Shown one piece after another: positions 45,659-57,360 of a stretch of DNA of 64,000 nt; position 1 is the first letter of the stretch; the number at the start of each line of letters is the position of its first letter. The notes under the pieces are model-generated. The model worked only from the letters and a program-made list of their open reading frames with translations, did not search any database and was not told the DNA's origin. This DNA is from Antitrichia curtipendula (taxonomy: Eukaryota > Streptophyta > Bryopsida > Hypnales > Leucodontaceae), in contig OX579633.1 of assembly GCA_951230915.1 (NCBI GenBank), forward strand, positions 8,158,145 to 8,222,144. Reading direction: 5' to 3'. Position numbers and translations under genes: made by a program.

Positions 45659-47101
45659 GGATTGATCCTCAAATGACATTTTAAATCCTAGTATGGAAGT
45701 CTAAACTTCAATTTCAAAATCTTTTTTATGTGGGCATCATGAAGCTTGTGCAAATGATCAATCAATGTTGAAATTATGCCCTTGTCAAGGCACTAGGAAA
45801 ACTCAATGCTATTATGCAAACATTCACTTACAAACTTTCCAATAAAAAAGAACACATTCAAATTGCGATTCAAAACATAAAATTTTACTTGATAAATTCA
45901 TCTTTTGGAGACAAATAAAGTGACATCAATAAGTGTAATTTAGTTGACGAATCGAGATTTAATCTTCTAGATTCCTTCAAAATTATATAGTCAAGGTCTA
46001 TTGTTTAAAGATTAACCACTTTTTTTTTCTCTTTCTTGATTCTAAGAAGTTTGGAGATATACAAGGGTCTTCTTTTGTGCTATCTCCATGCGTCTTCTAC
46101 CTGTTAAAGGTCTCAGAGGGTTGACCAATGTTTTGGCGGAGCTACCTTGCATTTCAAGGAGTGCAAAAGCCTCCTCCCCACCGCCCCTCTAAAATGGTTA
46201 ACAATATTATGAAGTTGCATAATTAAGTAATCAAATTAGAGAGGGGGGGAGTATAGAAATTCTCTCAAATATGACTAAAAAAACATCAAGGAGATGTTTA
46301 GGCACAATTTTGACCATGCTCTATATTTCTTCTATGTTCCTATTGTAACTATTGATAGTAACTATCAATTTTAAGGCCCCATTTTCAACATGCATATGTT
46401 GTAAACTATTACAAGTGAATATATGAAACAAATATTGTCAAGCCACAAAGAGCCACTTTTTGCCGTGTGACCTTCAGGCTAACCTAGAAAGAGATTTTAG
46501 AGATATTTTTAATACTATTATTATTTCTGAAGGCCGTAATTGGAAGGTCCATCTAAAATCACCAAGTAGCAAAAATGCACCTTAGTGCATTTTAAAAAAT
46601 GGACTAGCATAAAATTGAAGATAATTTCAAGGTTATAGGAACCAAAGAATTATAGTACATTGGAATATTAATATGATAATGAAATATAAAATTATTATAT
46701 ATATGAATTTTTATCTTTCAAATTTTTCTAATGCAAATTAACTATATGAAATACACTATAGGAGTATAGGTGTATTAAACCTTGTGATTCCTACTTTATG
46801 TTTGACTATTTGTTATCAAATCAAAGCCAACATATATGTCCTAATTAGAGTAATTCAATATTAAATTTAAAAAAAAATACTCAATTGTTAATCCTCGAAG
46901 GATGTAGGTCTCATGAACAAGGTAGTCACCAAAATACTCAAATTATTGAACCAATAGGTGCATTATTTATTTCTACAATTAAATATGAAGTCATCCATTA
47001 GAACTTTTTGATTTGCATTGCCCTTACATGGTTAAAAGATTAAACAAAGATGTAGACACAAATAGAATAATAACTCTAAGTTTGAAAGGCAACCTCCAAT
47101 C
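45659..47101. other. No gene seen
   Basis: A small GC-richer patch at 46085-46200 has no ORF or repeat that I recognise. The rest is AT-rich and non-coding. Confidence 0.4.
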
Positions 47102-47109
47102 GGCATCCA

Positions 47110-47661
47110 CTTGGGGAGTTCACTTAGAGTATCCATTAAAACCCACGTGTGAACTAAACTTTGGACCCCCTATATAATTTTTGAATTTAAAATTTAAAAT
47201 AAATAAATTTATATGAATAGATTTTCCTACTTTGAAAGTTTATGTTTTGAATTATTGATATTTTTATTTGTTAATAATAATTAGTTACAAATTTTTGAAA
47301 TAAAAAGATACACTATAAAACTGAAAAATAACTTTCACACCCCTATTTGTCTAAAAAATGAACTAAAAATTCCTAAAAACAACTCTCTACTGAAAGCTCA
47401 TTTTGAGTTGAATATTGATTCAGTGGTCATCTAATTGTGTTATCTATAATTATTTGAGTTGAAAAAACATGCCATTTTAGTTCATTTTCAACCTCTTCTA
47501 GAAATCATTTCATATTTTATTTGAGTTGGAAATTTTGGCAATAGAAACCTATAGTCATTATTAAACAATGCTCAAAATTTTAGGTTGAAATTATAGTTTA
47601 TTAGAAACCACTTAATATTTGCACGTGGTTTGTTGTAGTAGAACTAAGTACACCCCACGAG
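47110..47661 (-). mobile_element. hAT-like MITE with 8-bp duplication, copy 2 (inverted)
   Basis: 552 bp. The left tip is CTTGGGGAGTTCACTTAG and the right tip, inverted, CTCGTGGGGTGTACTTAG. It is flanked by a perfect 8-bp repeat GGCATCCA (47102-47109 and 47662-47669). Orientation is opposite to the 42945 and 55178 copies. CACGTG lies near both ends. Confidence 0.92.
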
Positions 47662-47669
47662 GGCATCCA

Positions 47670-49049
47670 GCAATGGCTACACAAAGTTTTGTTGAGCCAT
47701 AGCTAGAGGTACCTTCCTCTCTCTCTCTCTCTCTCGAGTATAGACATTTTTTCTTCACCCCTTGGAATTTCACAAGCTATTTGTCCGCACTTGTCAAATC
47801 TATTGCTTTGCATGGTGATTATCTTATGCAACCACTAGACTACTTACTTGTGTTTTTTCTTTTTAATATATCAAACAAAACTTCTCTACAAACTTTGCTT
47901 TTACATTACATAGCCAACTTCACCTTGCATTACCAAACAAGTTTGAAGTATACAGTTTCTTGCTTGTCTTAATGTGCTTGTTGTGATTTTTTCATGGCTT
48001 GAGTGAAGGTTTGGGTTTGCATTGTGTGTTGACAAACGGATTTTGCCATTTTGGTGTATAAGATTTTTGCATTAATACTTGCGGTGATATATATCATGTC
48101 CTAATTAGAGATTTAGGTCTATATTAATTTTATGACCAAGAACAATAGCCATCTCAGAATTTCTCAAATGTTGAACCTTCATTTTCGAATTCTTTGAATA
48201 GCTTGGTTTCTTGAACTCTCACCATCTTCTCTTTTAATTGTATAAGATGTATTCAAAAAATAACCTTTGATGGATGGAAAGGACAATTTTTGGCAGATAG
48301 ATGAACGGCAGGTGACTTTTAGTGGGCGGGGTGGATGGCTTTTAGTGGACAAGCCTACAAAATGTAAATTTTGGTTGACAGGGTGGACAAACTTTGGGAT
48401 AGATTTTGCAAATGGAAAAGTAGATTTCAACGGATGAGCAAACAAAATAATATCAAGGCTTTGTTTGGCCTCATAGCGTCAGATTGCACTTTAATATGAC
48501 ATGTGTCAAAATCACTATTCAAATTTTGGTAAGATTTTGATGGGTAGTTCGTCTCTGAGGCGACACAAGGAATATGATAGGTGCCAAGTCAACCACAAAC
48601 AAGTGACTAGACTAGGATTTTATTGCCAAGTCTTGTGCCTTTCCACCTCCACTCCTTACGCATTAGAGAGAAAATCAATCTTCAACAGGGCCGCCAAAAA
48701 GTGACCAAATCAGACTATTAATCGAAAATAGTCGAATCTAGGTGTAGTGCATTACCAACTTGTGTGAATTACCAACTTGTGTGAATTTTGCAAAGGATGT
48801 TGGGACTCAAAAATGAGGGTGTAACAAAGATATGTTTAATAATCAACAACATCAAATAGTACAATGATTAATTGACAAATGACACAAATAATGCCAAATG
48901 AAGTGGCTTTTGCAACTAGTTACCAAGAAAAATTAGAAACACTAATGATTTTGAATTAACTTCACAAGCTACTTAATTTAGTGCAATGGAAGTGAAGAAC
49001 AAGAGCTATTTATACAAGTGGGTTAGTAGTAGGTAAAACAATCTATGTG
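47670..49049. other. No gene seen; CT microsatellite
   Basis: A (CT)n run lies at 47717-47735. 'taccaacttgtgtgaatt' is directly duplicated near 48751-48788. 'gtggatggcttttagtggac'-like words repeat at 48310-48400. Open frames at 47781-47972 and 48179-48445 (minus) have no support. Confidence 0.4.
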
Positions 49050-49620
49050 GGATATGTAAATTAGGATTAATAGGAGCACAACCGCTCATAGTTAAGTGAA
49101 AATCAGAAATTGTGTTCAAAGTTGAATTTTAGACCCCATTTAGGCATAGTAGAATAATTTTTTACAAAAATATTTTAACAAAATAAAGTTTTAGAAACAA
49201 TCTAGTTTTCATCTCCCAAAATCATTTTGTGGTTTGGAAAATCTAATAAAAAGTTATGGACAAAATTCAGAGAGGGTGTTTAAATGTCAAAAAAAATTCC
49301 ATCCAACTCCTTTTAGATTTTTGTTCATAACTTTTTATTGGAGTCTCTAAACCTCAAACGGATTTTTGGAGATGAAAACTATATTGACTATTCAACTTTA
49401 TTTAGTTAAAGAATTTTTGACAAAAAAATTCTATTATGCATAAATGGGTTCTAAAATTCGACTTTGAATATACTTTTTGCATTTGACAATGAGTGATTTC
49501 TCTTCAAAATGTCCCATGAGGATTGACCATGGACAATTGATTTCTCTATAAAATCAACCATTGTATCCTTCATTTAGACCATTTGTCAATAAATTGAGCT
49601 CAACATTGCTATAAAAAATG
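49050..49620 (-). repeat. Dispersed repeat R1, copy 3 (inverted), with palindrome
   Basis: The complement of R1: 'gggatatgtaaattaggatt', 'accgctcatagttaag', the palindrome 49117-49468 with exact outer arms TTCAAAGT(T/C)GAATTTTAGA, then 'tgacaatgagtgatttctc' and 'catgaggattgaccatgg' matching the complement of 1690-1760. Non-coding. Confidence 0.7.
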
Positions 49621-50755
49621 TTATTGATAGTAGATGTCGTTGGATTGATTTTGACATTTGTTTTTCTCTCCAAAATTTGGTTAGAGACTTAGAATACAAG
49701 GTATGCAATAATTAGGGTTAATGTGTATTACAATACCTAAACCTTGATTACGTAATATCTTTTATTTGGATTTTGAACCACTGTCAGTCATCTGATGCTG
49801 CGGTGCTAGGTGAGCGACTATAGGAAAAAAATAGTCCTTAAAGCAAATTTAAATGTAATCAAGGGTCCTTTCAGCTACTCTAGAGTGGCCCTCTGGAGGC
49901 TTGAGATATTTTGTAATGTTCAGTTTGCCACTTTTGGCATTTAGTATGTGTCTCTTGTACTCGTCGCTCTACTTCCATCGTCATGAAGAGTTGAGATAAC
50001 ATTAACTACCACTTTCTGGTTGTCATAGCTTCCTTTGATTTCAAACATTAGTTTGTCATTTGTTTATACCGTGCATTTAAGTGTTTTATTAGATATGTGG
50101 ATGCTATAGGCTGCTACCGCAAAGAAGTTGTGGTGCACAATTTCAATCTTCAATACTGAGCGTTAATTTTGTCATTTCTTGTGTATAATTTGTTGATATA
50201 GCAGCACAATAAATTCATATACATGGTAGAAATAGAATGCAATTAAAAGTATTATAAATTTTTTGTTCTTCTTATAAGCATTCATTGTTATTTTTTTAAG
50301 AACCCTAAAGTTTGTAGGACTTTTTTCCTTGTGTGCTACAAATTATGTTTTGGTTGTAGTATATTCAAAATCTCTTTGCTACCATAACTATAGTATGCAA
50401 TGGAGTCTATTGACAAGGACAATGGAGAAGATGTTGCCAAAGTAGTGTGGACTATGTCAATTGCACTCTCAATATATAAAAAGTTGTAAAGGCCACAAAA
50501 GAGGCATTGGAGTTGAACCAAAAAAAGATTAAGTGCAAGGGCAAGATGCTCAAGGCGCAGAGAGTTAAAATGAGGAAGAAGACCATAAGATCATTTGGGG
50601 TGTCGAATGACAATTTTGATTTTCAACCTTCACTGCAGAAGAAAGGATTCATTATGTAGAGCAAAACTCACAGTTAGTGATCTGAAGCTTAGCAACATCA
50701 TGATTATAACCGAAAATTTCAAATGTTGTAGATAACAAAGCTACTGTGGACAAAA
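49621..50755. other. No gene seen
   Basis: Open stretches around 50410-50640 look like broken coding DNA (K- and E-rich) that may belong to the transposon remnants following, but I cannot assign them. Confidence 0.35.
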
Positions 50756-50974
50756 ATGATCACTCAAAGTGATGACATTTTGCATATGGTGAAGTGTAAA
50801 ATATGCTCTGCTTTTAATCGAAAGTCATGTACTATGGCTCCAAATCCAATACACTCTTCAAGCACGATAGCAAACAAATTGCAAAGAAAGACATGCTATA
50901 ATTCAAAGCAAACGCATTGGAGCAATACACTGCCACATATTGCAAATATCGTAAAAACTTGCGATTATATGTAG
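50756..50974 (+). pseudogene. Zinc-finger-like transposon protein fragment
   Basis: The translation contains KCKICSAFNRKSC...KLQRKTCY followed by NTLPHIANIVKT. It recalls the CxxC...K.....H domain at the N-terminus of some hAT-derived plant and animal transposase proteins, but spacing and a closing His pair are not convincing. It stops after 72 codons. Lies about 400 bp upstream of a DDE transposase fragment of another superfamily. Confidence 0.2.
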
Positions 50975-51340
50975 CCAAACCCTTCGCAACTTTCTTGAAC
51001 TAGATGAATCATTATACCACCTTAGAAGTAAAAAAAAAGAGGGTTCAATTTACAACTCTCTTCCAACTCTTGTTTGATGATCGTTCCATGGTAGAATTTG
51101 AGTCTCATACATCTTTGTATAAAATGTTGAGTGTGTTTGATAAGCCATTTACACATGGGTAATGATAGTCAAAACTAGCATCCTAATGTTATGTTTGATG
51201 TCCAAAAAATTTGACGTCCAGTTTTTGGACGTCAAAAAAAACATGGGTTTCTTCTAGTGGCAAGAAGTGGGTATCTTCTCAATTTCTACATCTTTAAAGA
51301 GAAGAAGAAATCCATAAATTTTTAAAAGAAAATAGGAGAA

Positions 51341-51847
51341 GATGGAGTTGCAATGGCTATATAGAAGAAAGCTTGGATGACCCATGAGTTATTTAGAGAG
51401 TGGCTACATCATTTTCTTCTAAACATGGAAAAAATGTATGGAATTAGTGCATCCAATTGTCACTTGCTAATTCTGGATGGGCATACTTCTTATGTGACAC
51501 TAGAAGTGATAAAGTTAGCAGTGTCTAGAGGTTTACATATGTTGACTTTCCCATCTCACACTTCCCATGTTCTTCAACCTCTAGATATATCTTGCTTCAA
51601 GTCATTCAAATTGTCTTTTTGTGCTTATAGAGACAAGTGGACACTTTCTCATAAAGGTCAAAGTCCTATGAAGGAAGACCTAGCACAATGGATCTCACAT
51701 GCCCTACAAAGGTCTCTAACATTCTCAAACATAACAATTGGATTTAGAGCAAGTGGCATACATCCTTTGAATCCTAAGGCAATGGATTCTAAGATGGGAC
51801 CTAGTGCAGTTTACTATACAACTAGAGAAAGGATACACGAACGATAG
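51341..51847 (+). pseudogene. pogo/jerky-like (DDE_1) transposase fragment
   Basis: From ATG 51377 the frame runs 156 codons. Residues 1-20 (MTHELFREWLHHFLLNM) precede LLILDGHTSYVT with Asp34 and SHVLQPLDISCFKSFK with Asp70. These are the second and third catalytic acids of the DDE_1 endonuclease domain, 35 residues apart. An in-frame TAG at 51362-51364 cuts it from its upstream part, and the first catalytic Asp and the DNA-binding region are missing, so it is inactive. Such domains also occur in CENP-B/jerky relatives. The frame ends at TAG 51845-51847. Confidence 0.75.
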
Positions 51848-51951
51848 AGAGCCATGAAGAAGCAATGCAAAAGTATCAATTGGAAGCCTAGAAAATAAAG
51901 GAGATTTTTGAAGAAGTTCCATGTGAACTATCGAATTGCAAATAGTATTAT

Positions 51952-52423
51952 GTGCAGGTTGATGAGGAAGATGAAGAGCCAGAGAAAGTGACAAAACCTG
52001 AAAACAGCTCCAGTACCAACAACAAAGGAGAAGACATTTTTGAAGATGAAGACAGCCAACAGTTCAGTAAGCTTTTGGAACTCCCTTATGTGCAAGTACT
52101 TGCAAAGTTCCACTGCTGCATAGAGTCCAAGATTGACTACCAGAAGTTGATCTTGTTGACAATAGAGGACCACGTTAGGGAACTTGTAGATGTTGCATTG
52201 GGGAGGGAGGCTGCTGTAGAAGAACGAGAGAAAAATAAGTTAGTAAAAGAAGCAAGCAAGGGAGAGAAGGCACATTAGTTGAAACTGAAAGTTGAAGCCA
52301 AGGCTACAAGGGCAGCATTGGCAGCATTTAAGAAAAAACACAATCATTTTTGGAATCTAAAAAAACGTAAAAGCATTGGGAGACAAACTTCATGCTGCCA
52401 TTCAAGCTAATGCACAGATCACA
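51952..52423 (+). pseudogene. Acidic and coiled tail, probably of the same transposon gene
   Basis: The open frame 51952-52278 reads DEEDEEPEKVTKPENSSS... then a mixed region and ends ...KLVKEASKGEKAH. After one TAG the same frame continues LKLKVEAKATRAALAAFKKKHNHFWN to about 52420. Acidic and lysine-rich coiled C-terminal tails are common in pogo/jerky-type proteins. No independent homology is seen. Confidence 0.3.
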
Positions 52424-53720
52424 AGATATAGAGCCCTATATTGCGGAGTTATCCACAAGTGTGTAAAGAAAATCAATGTATTGCTATAGAATGACGACAA
52501 GCAAAGAAGAGAGGTGAAGATGTAAGCAGATTACCAACTTTGCAAGAAGTATGGGCGTATGGCCGGCCCTTCTGAACTTCAACAACCATAGTGCTATGGC
52601 AGTAGGGTATATGAGCAGCATTTCTAGACCTTACCAATACGCAAGGCATTATTTTCATGCTCAAGCCTCAACATTTGCTGCATTCAATCCAATGATCAAT
52701 CAATATAGAAGTGCACAGTGACTAGAGAGAAGAATAACAGAAGGAGTGCATATTGACTAGAGAGGGGAACAACATGAGGACTTCGAAACAAAGGAGTGGA
52801 AGGACAACAGAAGGAGGGTGTTTTCTTACCTGTTCATTCTTCATTTTGTAGGTCACCTATGTGCAAAGGTGAAGGTCACCCACTTTCAAAGAAAGACAAT
52901 TTTTGCACTGATAGCATTCGTACATCACTACAAGAGGAAGAGGTGCTCAAAATGCAATCTTAAGTCAAAAAATGCATTTTAGAAGGTCATGTGTATAGGA
53001 CTTTCTTAATTGTACATGACTTTTAAGTTCAAAAGCATTGTCTTGTGATTTTCACATCTTCCTACATGTCAATACATGGTGAACTCTCACGTTTTGTGAA
53101 ACTGTTTCTTTGCTACTATGCAACCCATTGCCTTGAGTCAACTTCCAGAAGTGAACCATATAGAAAAATGTTGTTGCCGCTCCATTTTTTTTTCATTTTC
53201 AAGTTTATTTGTAAAACAATACACCATTTTGATTTTCAATTACATGTACCAAGGTTTAGCTTCTAAAACAAATACAGGATATAGCAATCCTTGTCTTCAA
53301 GAAATACAAAACAACAATCCCTACTTCCATTTCAAGGTATGTAGAACTAAGAACATTTTAGCATGATCCTAGATTCTTTAGTTTCTCATTTGATAAAACA
53401 TGTGGGATCCCATTCTTAGAAAATTTGCAAAACTACACAGAACCCACATACAATCAGCCTTCAAATTTTACCCTCCAATTCACTACCACCAATAGAATGC
53501 AAAAACGTCAAAGGAAAATGCAACATATAATTATCTTGGAACATAGACTAAACTCTCTATAAGCCCAATCCCAGGCATGTTGATTTCAACAATCCAACCC
53601 CAAGCATGTTGATTTTCTCACTAACAACAAGAGAAAGGCACAGGGAACATGAAGTGAATGTGCCGGAAAGTAGAGGAATGAGTGTATAGCAAGAAGAACT
53701 TTATGAATAGTGTAGAAATA
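52424..53720. other. No gene seen
   Basis: Non-coding, with possible 3' remains of the transposase gene to about 52800. Frames 53045-53266 and 53118-53366 (plus) overlap each other and lack support. Confidence 0.4.
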
Positions 53721-54327
53721 CTTGGAAGGAAACATGTTGTTATGGTAGAGTTTCCAAATCAATTCTACAAACTTCTCCTTACTCAAAACGTTCTTGTAGC
53801 AAATATAACGGCCAGAAACTTCTGTGACTTCTAGAATCCAAATGTGAGTCTTGGCAACATCCTCCACATTGGCATATGTAAACACGCCAATCTTGGAAGT
53901 TCTTCAACAGCTACAGAGAATCCCCCAAAAGAATAGCAACAATATCAAAAATGGTTCCCATCTAATTGATTCACGTTGAAGGCCAACAAGGTACAATTCA
54001 GTGGTTATTTTTTCAGCAGTGGCCACAATTTAGAGTACAAATACTAACATTGAAGGTCAAGAAGTTGCCATAGGAGATCAAGAAAAACAAAGAGTAGATG
54101 TTATGATGGCATAAAAAATTTAAGAAGATGTTGATGGTATATGTACTTTCTTTGTGTGGCAAAAATCGAAGTTGCTCCAGCAATTGTCGTCGTTGATCTC
54201 CTGTGCATGCTGTCGTAGATCCCAAACCATAGACGACAAGCAACATTACCAATCTCTTCACAAAGGAATTTGCATAGACCTCCGCAACGTTCAATGTTCC
54301 TCACACTTTAAAGTTTGTCACCTTAGG
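53721..54327 (-). pseudogene. CCR/DFR-like NAD(P)-dependent reductase pseudogene
   Basis: The minus-strand exon begins at 54327 after an intact ttttgcag acceptor: PKVTNFKV-stop-GTLNVAEVYANSFVKRLVM. After a frameshift, NDDNCWSNFDFCHTKK follows, the counterpart of the conserved D.(T/N)CW(S)(D)..FC region. Farther on, 53885-53721 reads YANVEDVAKTHIWILEVTEV and SGRYICYKNVLS, the 'V.DVA.AHI.A.E....GRY.C' region near the end of cinnamoyl-CoA / dihydroflavonol reductases (extended SDR108E). The YxxxK catalytic segment is missing or destroyed. At least one stop (TGA about 54303-54301) and one frameshift disable it. Which reductase subgroup it came from is not decidable. Confidence 0.72.
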
Positions 54328-55169
54328 CTGCAAAAGAATTACAACAATTTTTTTACTAAAACAAAGTCATACACGTTGAATCCCAACCATGCCAAACCAG
54401 ATTTTAGTAGACAATTTGTTCTGCTCACATAACACTGTCTCGACAAATGTACTTTTACGATACATAGAAATTGAATAGTACTTTATACAAATTCTTTAGC
54501 TATTACTGTCAATCCTTCATTTAAAAAAAAATCTTTGATAATATAATATCAGATGAGATTTAGGCTAAGCTGAAAAACAAAGATTTGTTGATATTTTTGT
54601 TTGGACTCAATCGCATTCTTAAGGACGACAAGCTGTTAGACAACTATCAATTAGAGATTCATAAGGTATTTTGAGACAAGGAGGTGTTAAAACCACCATC
54701 AAAGCCCATAAACACTTCAGAGTAGTTGATTGAATATTATAGCAAATGCACTGCAATAGGCAAAACTGGGGAGAGTAAGTTAATCATAATTGTGGTATTT
54801 GAAGTTAGAAAGTACCTCTACAGTTTCTGCCATTTGTCTGTAAAGTCTAAAACATGCTTCTTCAAAGAGGCTCTCTAATTCAGAATCCTCACCTTCAAGT
54901 CAGCTTGTACAAGGTCCATCCTCTCAAAAAATGCAAGCAAACTAGCGAAGGCTAGGCTATCACCAGGGCTTGTGTCCTTGCCAACACAATTCTCAGATTG
55001 GTTTCAAGGATTCATCTTCGTCGTCTGTCATGTTCATTTCATTCTTTATCCATTCTCCATCACTTGCATTGTCTACAAAATCAAACGTTTATAGCAATCA
55101 GTTTAAGATTCTATCACACATTAAAAGAAAACTTACCTCAATGCAAAGCAAGGAGGGGGGATAGTGCTT
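54328..55169. other. Unassigned, possible coding shards on the minus strand
   Basis: On the minus strand, around 54895-54818, EDSELESLFEEACFRLYR and a few more residues end at a gtactt donor-like site. Around 55072-55000, an acidic stretch (DGEWIKNEMNMTDDEDE) follows an acceptor-like 'gtag'. They may be exon remnants of the gene next to the reductase pseudogene, but no family is recognised. A poly-G/A patch lies just left of the MITE. Confidence 0.25.
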
Positions 55170-55177
55170 TTTCATAG

Positions 55178-55771
55178 CTCGGGGGTGCACTTAGTTTTAC
55201 TACAACAAACCCTTGGGGGGTGCTCTTAGTTTTACTACAACAAACCACGTGTAAATAAGTAGTTTCTAATAAACTATAATTTCAACCTAAAATTTTGAGC
55301 ATTGTTTAATAATGACTATAGGTTTTTATTGCCAAAATTTCCAACTTAAATAAAATATGAAATGATTTCTAGAAGAGGTTGAAAATGAACTAAAATGACA
55401 TGTTTTCAACTCAAATAATTATAGATAACACATTTAGATGCCCATTGAATCAATATTCAACTCAAAATGAGCTTTCAATAGAGAATTATTTTTAGGAATT
55501 TTTTGTTCATTTTTCAGACAATTTTTTCTTATATAATATAGGGATGTGAAAGTTATTTTTCAATTCTATAGTGTATCTTTTTACTTCAAAAATTTGTAGC
55601 TAATTTTTATTAGCAAATAAAATATCAATAATTCAAAACATACATTTTTAAAGTAGAAAAATCCATTCATATTTTTACTTATTTTTAATTTAAAATTCAA
55701 AAAATATATAAGGAATCCAAAGTTTTGTTCGCACCTGGTTTCTAATAGATACTCTAAGTGAACTCCCCGAG
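55178..55771 (+). mobile_element. hAT-like MITE with 8-bp duplication, copy 3
   Basis: 594 bp between a perfect 8-bp repeat TTTCATAG (55170-55177 and 55772-55779). Tips CTCGGGGGTGCACTTAG and, inverted, CTCGGGGAGTTCACTTAG. The left terminal ~38 bp is duplicated in tandem (CTCGGGGGTGCACTTAG..., then TTGGGGGGTGCTCTTAG...), which explains its extra length. The interior is very similar to 42945-43508. The minus-strand frame 55581-55946 crosses its right end and is not a gene. Confidence 0.93.
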
Positions 55772-55779
55772 TTTCATAG

Positions 55780-56339
55780 ACACAAGTTGATCCATTGACC
55801 TTCTGTGAATGTAATAATACCTTTAGAAAAACTTGTAAGACTGAGATCGTTTCATAGGCTCTTGAATTAACATCCAGAATGTTGGTGAAAGCAAGCAATC
55901 TTGAAAAGATCCAGATAAGCTTTCCCCTGGACTCTGAAACAGCCACAAAGCTTTAAAAATCAAGCCCAACATCAAGGACTCTAAATAGCCAAACTTAATA
56001 AATCTTACAGTAAACAAGATTAACAATCTCGTACTCCAGGTGCAACGGAATGCAAAACAAGCCACACAATCCAACCAATATTTGCCAAAATTTTGAATCA
56101 GAACATCAACGACATATTACACATGCCTATAACGTATCAATACCATCACTGTCTTCTCTTGATGACATTCTTCAACATATAACAAACATATAAATTAAAC
56201 CTCCCTTAAATTGAACACTCTACTTCATTCCCAAAATGTTATATAGTATGTATGTTGTTCAAACTTAAGTAGAAAAAGACAATTTTCTTACATTATACTA
56301 AGAGAGAACAATTGAATACCAATCCAGGAATCCACATCA
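55780..56339. other. No gene seen
   Basis: AT-rich sequence. A minus-strand frame 55823-56074 has no recognisable feature. Confidence 0.4.
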
Positions 56340-57360
56340 ATGAAATGAAATAGATTTTTAACTCAATAACCCAATTAAACCACCAAAATAACATTCAATT
56401 GTTACAATTGTTGCAAAACGACTCACCCATGCAACTCACAACTCACAAGAACGTCCAAATGAACACAAAATGGAATAACAAGCACAGGCAAGAATTGCAA
56501 ACCTCAAAATGAGACAACAAGCAAGCAAATTTCGTCAATGTGACGTTCCCAACATACGTGCCATTGTTCCCTCAACCTTAGGCATCAACTTTTCATGTAG
56601 ACATGGCGCAATCGTCACCGCAACCTCATCAGCATCAATACCATGATCCATTGCAACTTGGTGACATTGCTACTAGTGTTAGCGAGCGAAATTATCACAT
56701 AAGATCAGTTGACGATCTACGCACTCTCATTGACCGCACTATCATCTTCCCTCTCTACATCTTTCATTATGTTGCCCTCGTTGTTGCTTCCATCTGAACA
56801 ACTGCTGTGACGCTAGGGAACTTTGTGGCATTGTATTGAGTGCGATTGTACATGATCTGGCGGCTCTATAGGGGGTTCATGAGCGTGAACACTACAATCA
56901 TGCTCTTGGTGCCGTTTCTAGCCGCAGCGCAAACATACATTGGCGTGTACTTCCTTCACAAGTTTTTGTTTTGTGTCCAATCAAAGCGGATTCCCACGAT
57001 TGATTTTGTAAGAAAGGTTGGGTTTTTTTTGGTATCAGTGTTCGTGTCGTCTTTGAAGTTTGGGATGTTGATAGTGCTTTGCATCTCCCTCACGCTGTTG
57101 ATTCACTAGTCCAGCTTCTGGAGATATTGGGCTTTGCATCTCTCTCATGCATTGACTCAGTGGTCGAACTTCTAGAGGTACTGGACGACGTGATGCTGGG
57201 ATTTTTAGCCTCCATGATCACGGTGACGCATCTGTTGGTGTAGGATTACCAAGCGAGTCTAAGATTTGCTTGCCTTGAGCTCGATTCCAACAATTTTGCA
57301 ACAAAGAATCGTCTCCGACACATACCCTTTAAGAAAAAAGATAAAACTTTGCAACCAATT
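56340..57360 (+). repeat. Duplicated block, complete copy carrying a decayed gene
   Basis: 56340-56550 ('atgcaactcacaactcacaa', 'caagcacaggcaagaattgc', 'caagcaagcaaatttcgtca') returns at 57990-58200. 57286-57360 ('ttttgcaacaaagaatcgtc', 'ttgcaaccaattttt') returns at 58255-58340. The middle, including the gene at 56603, is absent from the second copy. Confidence 0.7.
56603..57243 (+). pseudogene. Decayed gene for a small multi-membrane-segment protein
   Basis: ATG 56603 starts MAQSSPQPHQHQYHDPLQLG (His/Gln/Pro-rich head), then SVDDLRTLIDRTIIFPLYIF. One frame continues to 57109 apart from TGA at 56795-56797 and TGA at 56837-56839. Hydrophobic segments: IIFPLYIFHYVALVVASI, IMLLVPFLAAAQTYIGVYF, VGFFLVSVFVSSLKFGMLIV. 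A frame slip near 57060 would let it run on through VDSLVQLLEILGFASLSCID, then VVELLEVLDDV...THLLV, to TAG 57241-57243. A 55-bp tandem duplication lies at 57079-57189. Three or four membrane segments are likely. I do not recognise the family. Confidence 0.45.

Noticed and set aside
54815..54935. Dynein-heavy-chain-like reading on the minus strand (VRILN...RASLKK...LDFTDKWQKL)
   Set aside because: Only a few residues resemble the tail domain, a stop interrupts it, and another frame is equally good.
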